Counted from the stretch's first letter, positions 34,106 through 42,956 are shown. The stretch is 64,000 bases of DNA from Rhizobium sp. LC145 (GCF_001005825.1 NZ_LBHV01000004.1:62001-126000); one strand, 5' to 3'. Numbers and translations are program-made. Notes: a model not told the origin generated them from the letters alone.

Positions 34106-34318
34106 TTACTCCCGCCCTTCATCCACGGGCTTCTCCGCCGGCGGAGGCCGTTTCTCGATGAAGAGCTTGTAGGTGGCATAGGCGCCCAGCGCCCCGACGA
34201 TGACGCCCCAGAAGGGTTCGCCGCCGATGAATTCGATGATCGCCCAGACCCAGCAGACCGCCGGAATCAGGATCCGCCGCCAGAGCGGTTTGTAGAAAGG
34301 ATGGTCCGGATCGATCAT
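34106..34318 (-). CDS. Small membrane protein, DUF3329-like
   Basis: 70 residues with two membrane helices (RRILIPAVCWVWAIIEFIG and PFWGVIVGALGAYATYKLF) and a charged tail. MIDPDHPFYKPLWRR resembles small rhizobial proteins annotated DUF3329. The ATG at 34318 lies 4 bases after the stop of the ROK regulator gene, so the two probably share a transcript. Confidence 0.65.
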   Translation of the reverse strand: MIDPDHPFYKPLWRRILIPAVCWVWAIIEFIGGEPFWGVIVGALGAYATYKLFIEKRPPPAEKPVDEGRE

Positions 34319-34322
34319 GGCG

Positions 34323-35546
34323 TCATTCCCCTGCGGCCTGAATATGCGGTTTCGTAGCGATGATATCCTGGTCCGCGATCGAAAAAGCAAGGTTGAGATG
34401 GCCTTCGAATACCAGCGAAGGCTCATCCGGCACGACGGTCAGGCCCGGCATGCCGCCAAGCCGCACCACCTGGGTCTGGGAAAGCCCCTCCTCTATGCCG
34501 GCCTGCAACAGGTCCTGGTGCCGGGTGCCAGGCCCCGTGATGAAGACGGGCATATGCCCGTGCAGGCTCAAGAGCCGCGAAATCCCGTTGCCGAGCGCAA
34601 TCCCGGCCTGACGAAAGGCGAGCTGGGCCATCCGTCCGCCCTGGCGCGCGCGCGCCGCGATCTTGTCGATCTCGCCAAGCGGCACGAACTTCGCCGGAAT
34701 GGTATCGACCGGCACTTCGAAGGCGGTGCGCAGCACCGCGTAGAACCCCGCATAGGCCTCGATGCAGCCGCGCGCACCGCAGCGGCAGAGCGCGCCGTTC
34801 GGTACATGCAGCATGTGCCCGAAATTGGGAGCCGATATCTCGTTGCCGCCCGCCGCAGTCGTCCGCGCGATGCCGAGACCGATACTGTGGCCGAGCGAAA
34901 GCGCAGCGAGCGTGGATGCGCCGCCTTCGCGGCGCGCCTCGCGCTCCAGAAGCGCGCCGGCCACCAGCAGCGTCTCGTTGTTGAGGATCACCTTGGCATT
35001 CCAGCCCGACCCGATCGCCGTCGCGAAATCCACCGCCTGGCTCCCGAAGACCGGCGACCAGACGAGCACCGGCTCGCTTCGATGCGGAAGTCCCTTGCTG
35101 CTGATGGAGACGATGAGAACGCTGCGCCGATCAATTCGCGAGCGCGCGGCCGCCCGCTCCAGCGCCGCCGAGATCGAGGCGATGAAGGCCTCCGTACCGC
35201 CCTCCCCGCGCGGCTCGGTGAAGCGGTCGAGCAGCGTTCCCGCATAATCCACCAGCGAATACTGGATGGAGTCGGACGAGATGATGACGGTGACGAGATA
35301 GCCGCAATCACGCCGCTGGCTGAAGAGCACGCGCGGCCGTCCGCGCCCGCCGGCGGACTGCTGCTCGATCTTCTCGATGATTCGCCCCCGCTCGAGTTCG
35401 GCGGTGATGGCCGAAACGGTGGCGGAGGCGAGACGGGTGGCGTCGGCGATCTCGGTATGCGCGAGCCGCCCATGGCGCCGCAGGGCCGAAAGCACGAGCG
35501 CGCTGTTCTGCTGCCGGACCAGTTCCGTGCTCGATTTTGCCAGCAT
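34323..35546 (-). CDS. xylR: ROK-family transcriptional repressor, XylR-like
   Basis: 407 residues. The N-terminal winged helix (about residues 10-65, NSALVLSALRRHGRLAHTEI and SATVSAITAELERG) is followed by a ROK domain with the zinc motif CRCGARGCIEAYAG. It is divergent from xylF and should bind the palindrome at 35655-35673, releasing it on xylose. The start is uncertain: ATG at 35546 fits the family length but its GAAGGA is too close, and GTG codons upstream remain possible. Confidence 0.82.
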   Translation of the reverse strand: MLAKSSTELVRQQNSALVLSALRRHGRLAHTEIADATRLASATVSAITAELERGRIIEKIEQQSAGGRGRPRVLFSQRRDCGYLVTVIISSDSIQYSLVDYAGTLLDRFTEPRGEGGTEAFIASISAALERAAARSRIDRRSVLIVSISSKGLPHRSEPVLVWSPVFGSQAVDFATAIGSGWNAKVILNNETLLVAGALLEREARREGGASTLAALSLGHSIGLGIARTTAAGGNEISAPNFGHMLHVPNGALCRCGARGCIEAYAGFYAVLRTAFEVPVDTIPAKFVPLGEIDKIAARARQGGRMAQLAFRQAGIALGNGISRLLSLHGHMPVFITGPGTRHQDLLQAGIEEGLSQTQVVRLGGMPGLTVVPDEPSLVFEGHLNLAFSIADQDIIATKPHIQAAGE

Positions 35547-35624
35547 TCCTTCGCGCGGGGTGGCCCGCTCCTTATCCTCGCTCCCCTGTCGATACGGCAG
35601 CGCCTCCTCCACGACAAGCACCGA

Positions 35625-35673
35625 TTGACAGCTTTCAAAATCTCTGACATCTAATTTCTCGACTGTCGAGAAA
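35625..35673 (+). promoter_or_regulatory. xylFHG promoter and XylR operator
   Basis: TTTCTCGAC-T-GTCGAGAAA (35655-35673) is a perfect 19-base palindrome. A TTGACA lies at 35625-35630, with a weak TCTAAT 19 bases later touching the palindrome. It sits between a ROK repressor gene and its transporter operon, so it is the probable repressor site. Confidence 0.75.
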
Positions 35674-35750
35674 AAATCTTGGACAGCAATCTGGGCGGGG
35701 GGAGAGCTCGGAGGCTTCAAGGCCCATCCGCCGTCATTCGGGAGGACATT

Positions 35751-36791
35751 ATGAACGCTTTCGTAAAGCTGATGGCCGGCGCGGCCGTCTTCGTTTCCAT
35801 GCAGACCGCAGTCATGGCCCAGGAACTCGTCGTTGGCGTTTCCTGGTCGAACTTCCAGGAAGAACGCTGGAAGACGGATGAGGCCGCCATCAAGACGGCG
35901 CTGGAAGCCGCCGGCGCGAAGTATATTTCCGCTGACGCCCAATCCTCGGCCGCCAAGCAGCTCACCGATGTCGAATCGCTGATCGCCCAGGGCGCCAACG
36001 CGCTGATCGTGCTGGCACAGGATTCCGACGCAATCGGCCCGGCGATCGAGAAGGCGACGGCGGAAGGCATTCCGGTCGTCGGCTATGACCGCCTGATCGA
36101 GAACCCGGAAGCCTTCTACATCACCTTCGACAACAAGGAAGTCGGCCGCATGCAGGCCCGCGAGGTCTTCAAGGTGAAGCCGGAAGGCAACTACGTCTTC
36201 ATCAAGGGCTCGTCGGCCGATCCGAACGCGGACTTCCTCTTCGCCGGCCAGATGGAAGTGCTGAAAGAGGCCGTCGACGGCGGCAAGATCAAGAATGTCG
36301 GCGAGGCCTATACGGACGGTTGGAAGCCGGAAAACGCCCAAAAGAACATGGAGCAGTTCCTGACCGCCAACGACAACAAGGTCGATGCGGTGGTGGCTTC
36401 CAACGACGGCACGGCCGGTGGCGCGATCGCCGCGCTCGATGCGCAGGGGCTTGCCGGTTCCGTGCCGGTTTCCGGCCAGGATGCCGACAAGGCGGCGCTG
36501 AACCGCGTGGCGCTCGGCACGCAGACGGTTTCCGTCTGGAAGGATAGCCGCGAGCTCGGCAAACACGCCGCCGAAATCGCGCTGGCGCTTGCCGGTGGCA
36601 AGACCATGGACGAAATCCCGAACGTGCAGACCTTCTCCGGCGGCGCCAAGGGCGTCGCCATGAAGTCGGTCTTCCTGACGCCGATGCCGATCACCCAGGA
36701 CAACCTGAACGTCGTCATCGAGGCTGGCTGGATCAGCAAGGCCGAGGCCTGCCAGGGCGTGAAGGCCGGCTCCGTCGCCGCCTGCAACTGA
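35751..36791 (+). CDS. xylF: D-xylose ABC transporter, periplasmic binding protein
   Basis: 346 residues with a Sec signal ([21 protein letters not shown]). Family cues are [35 protein letters not shown] and [12 protein letters not shown], which match XylF rather than ribose- or fructose-binding proteins. The start has GGGAGGACATT upstream; the frame extends further without support. First gene of the transporter operon and followed by a terminator-like hairpin. Confidence 0.9.
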   Translation: MNAFVKLMAGAAVFVSMQTAVMAQELVVGVSWSNFQEERWKTDEAAIKTALEAAGAKYISADAQSSAAKQLTDVESLIAQGANALIVLAQDSDAIGPAIEKATAEGIPVVGYDRLIENPEAFYITFDNKEVGRMQAREVFKVKPEGNYVFIKGSSADPNADFLFAGQMEVLKEAVDGGKIKNVGEAYTDGWKPENAQKNMEQFLTANDNKVDAVVASNDGTAGGAIAALDAQGLAGSVPVSGQDADKAALNRVALGTQTVSVWKDSRELGKHAAEIALALAGGKTMDEIPNVQTFSGGAKGVAMKSVFLTPMPITQDNLNVVIEAGWISKAEACQGVKAGSVAACN

Positions 36792-36811
36792 GGGTCTCGA
36801 TCCTGAACATT

Positions 36812-36845
36812 CCGACGCCGCAGCTTGTGCCGCGGCGTCGGTTTT
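36812..36845 (+). terminator. Attenuator hairpin between xylF and xylH
   Basis: CCGACGCCGC / GCGGCGTCGG perfect 10-base stem with a 10-base loop, then TTTT. Partial termination here would give more binding protein than membrane subunit, a usual arrangement in ABC operons. Confidence 0.8.
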
Positions 36846-36940
36846 CGTCACTAGATGACGCGGCCGCGCTTTCGGAAAGCGGCTGAACGTCACGAGGCGC
36901 CGCCGCAAAGGCGCGCAGGACAAGGTGGGAACGGCAAGAC

Positions 36941-38254
36941 ATGGCCGATACGGTGCATACCACGACATCCAGCGGACCGAAGCAGACGGGGGGCAACCTC
37001 GTCGCACGCTTCTTCCGCGCAACCGAAATCGATACCCGCCTGCTCGGCATGGTCGGCGCATTGCTGATCATCTGGATCGGTTTTCACTTTCTCACGGGCG
37101 GACTGTTCCTGACGCCGCGCAACCTCTGGAACCTCTCGGTCCAGACGGCTTCCGTGGCGGTCATGGCGACCGGCATGGTGCTGGTCATCGTCACCCGCAA
37201 CATCGATCTTTCGGTCGGCTCCATCCTCGGCTTCACCGGCATGATCATGGGCGTGCTGCAGGCCAGGCTCCTGCCGGAACTGCTGGGCTTCAACCATCCG
37301 GCCATCTGGATCGCGGCACTTGCCGGCGGACTGATCGTCGGCGCGCTCATCGGCATGCTGCACGGCCTCATCATCGCCTTCCTCGGCGTGCCCTCCTTCA
37401 TCGTCACGCTCGGCGGCCTGCTCGTCTGGCGTGGCGCCACCTGGTTCGTGACGAGCGGCCAGACGGTGGCCCCGATGGACGCCAATTTCCGCCTGATGGG
37501 CGGTGGCGCGGAAGGCTCGATCGGCGCCACCTGGAGCTGGATCGTTGGCGTTCTCGCCTGCCTTGCCATCGTCGCGGCGATCATCAACGCGCGCCACCAG
37601 CGCAAGCGTTTCGCCTTTCCGCGAAGGCCGGTCTGGGCGGAATATGTGCTGGGTGCGCTCGGCTGCGCGATCGTGCTCGGCGCCGTCTGGATCGCCAATG
37701 AATATTACTGGCCGGTCAACATCGCCCGCCGCTATGCGCAGGCCAACAATATCGCATGGCCGGAAGGCGGGCTCTTCATCTCCCACGGCATCGCGATACC
37801 GGTATTGATCGCGGTCGCCGTCGGTATCGTCATGACCTTCATCGCGACAAGGCTGCGCTTCGGCCGCTATGTGTTTGCGATCGGCGGCAACCCGGAAGCG
37901 GCAGAACTCGCCGGCATCAAGACCCGCTGGGTGACGGTGAAGATCTTCATGCTGATGGGCACGCTCTGCGCCATCGCCGCGGCGATCTCGACGGCCCGTC
38001 TCAACGCCGCCACCAATGCGCAGGGCGAGCTCGACGAGCTTTATACCATCGCCGCCGCCGTCATCGGCGGCACCTCACTCGCCGGCGGCATGGGCACGAT
38101 CGCCGGCGCCATGCTCGGCGCGCTCGTCATGCAATCCCTGCAATCCGGCATGGTGCTGCTCGGCATCGATACGCCGTTCCAGCGCATCGTCGTCGGCATG
38201 GTCCTGGTGATCGCCGTCTGGCTGGACACAGTCTACCGCGCCAGAGCCAAGTAA
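36941..38254 (+). CDS. xylH: Sugar ABC transporter permease, XylH type
   Basis: 437 residues, about ten or more membrane helices. Cues are VLVIVTRNIDLSVGSILGF, FIVTLGGLLVWRG, and GGNPEAAELAGIKTRW, which carries the coupling-loop EAA-like region of the BPD2 permease family. The length and the internal insert (about residues 190-270) are typical of XylH. ATG at 36941 with GGTGGGAACGGCAAG upstream. Confidence 0.9.
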   Translation: MADTVHTTTSSGPKQTGGNLVARFFRATEIDTRLLGMVGALLIIWIGFHFLTGGLFLTPRNLWNLSVQTASVAVMATGMVLVIVTRNIDLSVGSILGFTGMIMGVLQARLLPELLGFNHPAIWIAALAGGLIVGALIGMLHGLIIAFLGVPSFIVTLGGLLVWRGATWFVTSGQTVAPMDANFRLMGGGAEGSIGATWSWIVGVLACLAIVAAIINARHQRKRFAFPRRPVWAEYVLGALGCAIVLGAVWIANEYYWPVNIARRYAQANNIAWPEGGLFISHGIAIPVLIAVAVGIVMTFIATRLRFGRYVFAIGGNPEAAELAGIKTRWVTVKIFMLMGTLCAIAAAISTARLNAATNAQGELDELYTIAAAVIGGTSLAGGMGTIAGAMLGALVMQSLQSGMVLLGIDTPFQRIVVGMVLVIAVWLDTVYRARAK

Positions 38255-38272
38255 CAGTAAGGAGCACTCATC

Positions 38273-39058
38273 GTGACGGAACAGGCAACTCCGCTTGTGG
38301 AAATGAAGAACATTTCCATCTCCTTCGGCGGGATTCATGCGGTCGAGAACGCTAGCGTCGACCTCTTCCCCGGAGAGGTGGTCGCCCTTCTCGGCCATAA
38401 CGGCGCCGGCAAGTCGACACTGATCAAGGTGCTTTCCGGCGCCTACCGGCGCGACGAAGGCGATATCCTGATCAACGGCGAGCCCGCCGATATCCGCAAC
38501 CCGCGCGACGCCAAGAAATTCGGCATCGAGACGATCTACCAGACGCTTGCCGTCGCCGACAATGTCGATGCCGCCGCCAATCTCTATCTCGGCCGCGAGC
38601 TGCAGACGAAATGGGGCACGCTGGACGATGTCGCCATGGAGGCGAACGCGCGAGAGGTGATGGGAAGGCTGAACCCCAACTTCAAGCGCTTCAAGGAGCC
38701 GGTGAAGGCGCTTTCCGGCGGCCAGCGGCAATCGGTAGCGATCGCCCGCGCCATCCTCTTCGACGCGCGCATCCTCATCATGGACGAGCCGACCGCAGCG
38801 CTTGGGCCCCACGAGACCGCCCAGGTCGGCGACCTCATCAAGCAATTGAAGCGGGAAGGCATCGGCATCTTCCTGATCAGCCACGATATCCACGACGTCT
38901 TCGACCTCGCCGACCGCGTCTTCGTGATGAAGAATGGTCAGGTGGTGGGCCATGCGCGCACGCAGGACGTGACCAAGGACGAGGTGCTCGGCATGATCAT
39001 CATGGGCAAGGTGCCGCCCGGCGCCACTCCCGGCCCCGGCGCCATGAAGGTGGCGTGA
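38273..39058 (+). CDS. xylG: Sugar ABC transporter ATP-binding protein, single domain
   Basis: 261 residues with one complete nucleotide-binding domain: Walker [10 protein letters not shown], signature LSGGQRQ, Walker [13 protein letters not shown], and the switch histidine in LISHD. The E. coli XylG has two such domains in about 510 residues, so this transporter works with a homodimer, as in the rhizobial Frc-type systems. GTG start at 38273 with AAGGAGCACTCATC upstream. Confidence 0.88.
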   Translation: MTEQATPLVEMKNISISFGGIHAVENASVDLFPGEVVALLGHNGAGKSTLIKVLSGAYRRDEGDILINGEPADIRNPRDAKKFGIETIYQTLAVADNVDAAANLYLGRELQTKWGTLDDVAMEANAREVMGRLNPNFKRFKEPVKALSGGQRQSVAIARAILFDARILIMDEPTAALGPHETAQVGDLIKQLKREGIGIFLISHDIHDVFDLADRVFVMKNGQVVGHARTQDVTKDEVLGMIIMGKVPPGATPGPGAMKVA

Positions 39059-39307
39059 GGAAGAGGCCGGATCGCAACCGCAGCTCCCCGGAGTGCAGCC
39101 GAGCTCCCTCCGGGGCTTGCCGTCAGTCCCCAACGGGAAACGGGCACGGGCTTCATGCTCCCCTTCCCTACCCTCGTGCCGGGGAACACTTGTGCGCAGC
39201 CGCTGTCTTCGGTTCCGCCATTCTTCTGAAATTGGCGATTGCGGCGCGGAGCGTCCTGGGTTAAGAACCAGCCATCGGAAGGGCCGAGTCACGGCCCTCG
39301 ACGGTTA
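39059..39307. other. Intergenic region between xylG and tRNA-Arg
   Basis: No gene. Contains GC-rich inverted repeats: CCCCGGAG / CTCCGGGG shortly after the xylG stop, a possible terminator, and GGGCCG-AGTCA-CGGCCC at 39281-39297, 10 bases before the tRNA. The tRNA promoter must lie here but was not resolved. Confidence 0.4.
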
Positions 39308-39384
39308 GCACCCGTAGCTCAGCTGGATAGAGTGTTGGATTCCGATTCCAAAGGTCACAGGTTCGAATCCTGTCGGGTGCGCCA
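39308..39384 (+). tRNA. tRNA-Arg (anticodon CCG)
   Basis: 77 bases with encoded CCA. The acceptor GCACCCG pairs with CGGGTGC. The anticodon stem TTGGA/TCCAA encloses the loop TTCCGAT, so the anticodon is CCG (codon CGG). The T arm has GTTCGAATCC. The 3' end of tRNA genes is a common integration site, and the atypical block begins right after it. Confidence 0.95.
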
Positions 39385-39427
39385 AATTTCTCAGGGGTTT
39401 CAGCGTTTTTGCCCCCCTGAAATTTTT
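39385..39427 (+). terminator. Terminator after tRNA-Arg
   Basis: AAATTTC(TC)AGGGG pairs with CCCCTGAAATTT around a 16-base loop, followed by a T-run. Begins at the last base of the tRNA. Confidence 0.65.
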
Positions 39428-39472
39428 CCACAGGAAGCATATAGGAAGCAAACCGCCCTTTAGGGGCGATGA

Positions 39473-39488
39473 CATGTGGTACAACATG
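39473..39488. promoter_or_regulatory. Near-palindrome before the first post-tRNA gene
   Basis: CATGTGGTACAACATG: 16 bases, one mismatched pair, 10 bases before the small membrane protein start. A possible operator for the block; no regulator identified. A direct repeat GGAAGCA lies just upstream (near 39433 and 39444). Confidence 0.3.
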
Positions 39489-39498
39489 AGGGGGCGGA

Positions 39499-39795
39499 GT
39501 GAGCGCAAGTCCAGAACGAAACGGGGATGACCCCCTCTGGTGGATTGGCTTCGGGCTATTTATTCTGGGGTGGGTGACCATCGCTGTGCAAATTTATTGG
39601 TATCTGCGGGGTGGCCTCTGGACGAGCGTGTCAATCATATCTGCCCTGAAGCAGTTGCCCATAGAGAAAGTAGCCGAGTGGGCCTCCAACCCTTTAGACT
39701 GGCTCGGGCTATATCAACTTCTTGAATTTTTACCGCTCTCCGGTTCGGGTATCATTCTCGGCCTTTTTATAACATTCGCCACCCACAGGAGTTAG
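39499..39795 (+). CDS. Small membrane protein of unknown function
   Basis: 98 residues, two membrane helices ([20 protein letters not shown] and [15 protein letters not shown]). GTG start at 39499 after GGGGGCGGA. First gene after tRNA-Arg. Codon use is visibly more A/T-tolerant than in the flanking operons. No family recognised. Confidence 0.55.
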   Translation: MSASPERNGDDPLWWIGFGLFILGWVTIAVQIYWYLRGGLWTSVSIISALKQLPIEKVAEWASNPLDWLGLYQLLEFLPLSGSGIILGLFITFATHRS

Positions 39796-39849
39796 CTTGA
39801 CACCCGCCTGCGTCGTGTCACCTTGCGCGCGGAATGCGTGGGGGAAGTC

Positions 39850-40170
39850 ATGCGAATCTTAATTTTGATCTCCGCGGCCACACTGGTCGCGTCGGCTGCT
39901 TCGTCGCAGGAAAATCGAGGACTGGCGCTGGGTGAGTTGACCGCATGTGTCGTCGGGCACGCAGAGAGGCTCGCGCCGTTACGGGAGCCGATGAGCGATA
40001 CTGTTGAGGCAGTGTTGGCGAACTGCTTCGATGAGGAGCAAGTTCTTATCGAAGAGTGGGAACGGCGCTCCAGCGAGGTTTCGCGAACTATGATCGATTT
40101 CACCATGAAGGAGATGCGCCGGAGAGCACTAATCACCATCTCGAATGAGCGCCTGAAAGCTGGCCGCTAA
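39850..40170 (+). CDS. Secreted small protein of unknown function
   Basis: 106 residues with a signal peptide (MRILILISAATLVASAASS). The mature part is helical, with two cysteines (ACVVGHAE, LANCFDEEQ). ATG at 39850 with GGGGGAAGT upstream, the same ribosome context as the next gene. Part of the atypical post-tRNA block. Confidence 0.55.
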   Translation: MRILILISAATLVASAASSQENRGLALGELTACVVGHAERLAPLREPMSDTVEAVLANCFDEEQVLIEEWERRSSEVSRTMIDFTMKEMRRRALITISNERLKAGR

Positions 40171-40261
40171 GCCGCCTGCCTAAAGCTTCCGTCGGAAATT
40201 CGGACGAGGTAGAGGGGCGCAGATATGACGGTTTTCGTGCCGGTGTTCTGGGGGAAGTAAC

Positions 40262-40783
40262 TTGCAGCCTGACGACTTTAAACTCGCGCTCGATGACGTA
40301 AGGGCGCGTCACACGGCCTTGGTCAATCTGATCCTATTCACCGATCAAAAGGCGATGGGAGTTTTCCGTCTATACGTGACGCTAGGCATAGCCGCTGGCG
40401 CCGCAGCCGCGGCGAGCTTCTTTCGTGACGACGCTTTGCTTGTGTTCGCCCGATGGTCGATGGCTATGACCGCTTTGTGGTTGGCGGTGGCGGCCTTCTT
40501 TTGCTTCCGCGCTATGTCGCGAGGCTCGATCAACCTGCCTGGACGAGGTCCTGAATTCTGGCAGTGGGCGATGCTTCCTCAGGTCGAAACGAAATCCGCT
40601 ATGGATGCTTACTTGGAAGAACTGGGCGGGCGCCAAGCATTGAACCGACGTCTCAACGAGAATACGGCCCTCTATCTAGATATTGCTGTGACGATGGGCA
40701 TCGCGACACCGTTAATCATCGCGCTACCCGTCGGCATTGAGTTCGTTTGGACGAACTATCTCAGGTATATTTTAGCTTGCTAG
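40262..40783 (+). CDS. Membrane protein of unknown function
   Basis: 173 residues, about three membrane helices (LYVTLGIAAGAAAAASFF, WSMAMTALWLAVAAFFCF and VTMGIATPLIIALPVGIEF). TTG start at 40262 preceded by GGGGGAAGTAAC. Resembles small phage- or plasmid-borne membrane proteins in layout only. Its 3' end overlaps a minus-strand small ORF by 23 bases. Confidence 0.5.
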   Translation: MQPDDFKLALDDVRARHTALVNLILFTDQKAMGVFRLYVTLGIAAGAAAAASFFRDDALLVFARWSMAMTALWLAVAAFFCFRAMSRGSINLPGRGPEFWQWAMLPQVETKSAMDAYLEELGGRQALNRRLNENTALYLDIAVTMGIATPLIIALPVGIEFVWTNYLRYILAC

Positions 40784-40886
40784 GGTCTTCGCTCTTGCGG
40801 CTGTCCCAATCGCGCGGGGGCGGCGGTGCCTTTTCGCCGCTGTTGGTGCTCTCGTCTCTTTTGGGTTCTTTGTTATCGTCACTCAT
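40761..40886 (-). CDS. Putative 41-residue polar protein
   Basis: Short frame MSDDNKEPKRDESTNSGEKA, then a PPPPRDWDSRK segment and SKLKYT end. It has a very good ribosome site, TAAGGAG, 7 bases before its ATG. Composition is charged and disordered, with a proline tetrad. Convergent with and overlapping the end of the membrane protein gene. No family recognised; coding is supported by the ribosome site and codon pattern only. Confidence 0.4.
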   Translation of the reverse strand: MSDDNKEPKRDESTNSGEKAPPPPRDWDSRKSEDPSKLKYT

Positions 40887-41063
40887 GCCCAGCTCCTTAG
40901 TTGCTCGAGCATGGTCGGTCTCTCCATGTCAATGAGTCAATCGCTTTGATGATTTATCCCCGCATCTCAAAGTTGTCGCGCCTTGACCACTTTGTGCACG
41001 CTGTCATCTTGAAGCCAAAACGAACGTTCTCGACCGATTGCTCGGATCAAACCTTGGTCATTC

Positions 41064-41579
41064 ATGGGTTCCAACATGCAAACACTCGCTGCCCTTCTTA
41101 CCCCTACCATCGCTGTCGCAGCCGCCGTTATCGGCTATTTGCAATGGCGGACTGCCCATCAAAGGGTAATGCTCGACCTCTTTGATCGGCGAATGACCGT
41201 GTACGAGAAACTTCGCCGGTCCATGAGCCTTATCAATACCTCTGGGAAGGTTTCTGACGAATCTAATCGCTTACTCCTTGAGGCGGAGGGTGAAGCTGCC
41301 TTTGTATTTGGCCAGGATATCCAAGAATATCTGCGGGAACTCTGGGTGATCTGTGTGCAGGCTGGAACTTTGGCGCCTGACAACGGATACCAGGGCGACG
41401 AGCAGTCCGCTCGGAGATTGAAACTGTTGCGAACTGTCAGCGATTTCTACAATAAAGGCCCAGATCGCTTTGCCCCCTACATGCGAATGGACCAAAAGCG
41501 CCTCCAGACGCCAATCGAATATCTCCTCGAACGCAATAAAATTCGCAAAAGCTACGGCGATCACCCGCAACAACGGTGA
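41064..41579 (+). CDS. Membrane-anchored protein of unknown function
   Basis: 171 residues. One N-terminal membrane helix (LLTPTIAVAAAVIGYLQW) precedes a soluble helical domain (VMLDLFDRRMTVYEKLRRSM). Such anchored proteins occur on integrative elements and near defence genes, function unknown. Start is uncertain: ATG at 41064 or 41076, neither with a clear ribosome site. Confidence 0.5.
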   Translation: MGSNMQTLAALLTPTIAVAAAVIGYLQWRTAHQRVMLDLFDRRMTVYEKLRRSMSLINTSGKVSDESNRLLLEAEGEAAFVFGQDIQEYLRELWVICVQAGTLAPDNGYQGDEQSARRLKLLRTVSDFYNKGPDRFAPYMRMDQKRLQTPIEYLLERNKIRKSYGDHPQQR

Positions 41580-41665
41580 TCATCGCTACTGCTCAGGTGC
41601 CGTTACAGCCTTTACCAGCATATGACGCCCGAGTAATCTTGCGGTGTCGCTGCGGGAGAAATTCT

Positions 41666-41962
41666 ATGGATGGATTGCTGAAGACGCTGATTGCTGGCGC
41701 TTGCATTGTCGTTGTTGCGGCAGGAGGGCATTATTTGTGGTCCGAACATCAGGCGTCATCAGCACTTGCGCGAGAGCAGGCAGCCGCTGCTCGATCCGCA
41801 TCGGCTGAGGCCGAGCGATATGCCGCACGGTTATCATGCGCTCGCTATATGACGCCAGAATTGGGTGAGGCCAAGCGTAAGCGCGAGCAATGCCGGCAAG
41901 GTGGGTTTATTTCCTATGCCGAACAACTTGATGCCGAAGCTGGAAAGACGTTTCGGCCGTAG
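41666..41962 (+). CDS. Small membrane-anchored protein
   Basis: 98 residues. A single membrane helix (TLIAGACIVVVAAGGHYLW) and an alanine-rich helical stretch (EQAAAARSASAEAERYAARL) with two later cysteines. ATG at 41666 with GGGAGAAATTCT upstream, preferred to the longer frame. Its 3' end overlaps the convergent DUF3102-like gene by 56 bases. Resembles phage spanin-like layout only in outline. Confidence 0.45.
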   Translation: MDGLLKTLIAGACIVVVAAGGHYLWSEHQASSALAREQAAAARSASAEAERYAARLSCARYMTPELGEAKRKREQCRQGGFISYAEQLDAEAGKTFRP

Positions 41963-42368
41963 CGGCACGCATGAACCGCTGTGCCTGGCTGTAGGTAAAT
42001 CCACTCTTGTTCTCGATCCATTGCCGAAAATGACCGTGAGGAAGTTCCCGCTTCACCTGCAGCAGGCGCCGGCCGTATTCCGCCATCATGTCGACAGGAA
42101 CGCGCTGGTAAGGCCGTGGTGGGCGAGGATGAGCCGGCTCGGAGACTATGACAGCCTGCGGGCTGTTTAGCCGGTTATGAGCATCCCAAGCGGCACGCTG
42201 CTTCTCCAACGTTAGGCTCTTGAACTGCCGGATGGTCATGCCGAGCCCGAAGGCGACGAAAGCGATGTGGCGGTTCCCGCGATTCGCCATATGCTTGATC
42301 CGCATCATCTGCCAGTCATTGACCGGTCGCATTGTGCCGACCCCTTCGACCTCTATCTCGGAAATCAT
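41907..42368 (-). CDS. DUF3102-like phage/mobile-element protein
   Basis: 153 residues. The C-terminal part (LLQVKRELPHGHFRQWIE and TYSQAQRFMRAA) matches the DUF3102 pattern, in which a lysine-rich helix, HGxFxxW and AQRxM recur; such proteins are frequent on phages and integrative elements. ATG at 42368 has AGGAGCTTCTGA upstream. Supports a mobile origin for the block after tRNA-Arg. Confidence 0.55.
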   Translation of the reverse strand: MISEIEVEGVGTMRPVNDWQMMRIKHMANRGNRHIAFVAFGLGMTIRQFKSLTLEKQRAAWDAHNRLNSPQAVIVSEPAHPRPPRPYQRVPVDMMAEYGRRLLQVKRELPHGHFRQWIENKSGFTYSQAQRFMRAATAETSFQLRHQVVRHRK

Positions 42369-42454
42369 TCAGAAGCTCCTGGAAAAAAGGGCCGAACTTC
42401 GAAAGCCGGCCGCATGGTGGTTTGGGTGGAAGCCGGTCAATCCGCTCGAACTTT

Positions 42455-42956
42455 TCAGGCAGCCTGCCGCTTAGACAGGGATCGCTCCAGAGCGCGGCGT
42501 TGCTGCCGGCTCATCGTTGCCAAATCGGCAAAAGGATCGATGACAGAGCCGACCCTGTCCGGCCACGTTCGAAGAGTCCTGACCGATGCGCCACGTTCGG
42601 AAACAATGGTGAGATCGCATTGGCCACCGATGACGTACTGGCCGCCGTGGGTCTCGCCCTTCAAAGGCCGACTGCGCTTGCGCCTCATCAAGAGACGTCT
42701 CAAAGTGCGGGTCGTGCCCTGGCTGGTTTTCCGCTTGCTCGCTCGCCCGGTAAAGCTGTTTTCCGAGCTTGGATATGATCTGATCCAGATGTTCCTGTTC
42801 TTCAAGAAGGGCGTCTATGTTTCGAACATTTCGAAGCAAGAGCAGTTCTTTGGGCCCGCACCTACACCCCGAGATGCGATCACGCGATGGGCGAGAAGCA
42901 ATCAGCTCATTTCGTGAAGCATAAGGGGCCGGCGTTTCGCCGGCTCCTCCATCCAT
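42455..42956 (-). pseudogene. Possible frameshifted gene, remnant of mobile element
   Basis: Two overlapping minus-strand frames each look coding over part of this span. One carries a charged helical region (DALLEEQEHLDQIISKLGKQ) toward 42700. The +1 frame then carries GGQYVIGGQCDLTIVSERG to the end MSRQQRRALERSLSKRQAA at 42455. Outside these parts each frame is arginine/serine-rich like a shadow. A single frameshift near 42680 would join them. Alternatively the second frame alone is a 77-residue gene from ATG 42688. Function unknown. Confidence 0.35.
42928..42944 (-). terminator. Hairpin after the SDR gene
   Basis: GCCGGCG-TTT-CGCCGGC, 7-base perfect stem; on the minus strand it is followed by CCCCTTAT. 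Lies about 50 bases past the SDR stop and marks the end of the fabF-SDR unit. Confidence 0.55.

Noticed and set aside
35547..37061. In-frame extension of the ROK gene upstream across the xylF region
   Set aside because: Runs antisense through xylF and the promoter; ROK family length supports a start near 35546.
39433..39450. GGAAGCA direct repeat as iteron or origin
   Set aside because: Only two copies and no replication gene nearby.
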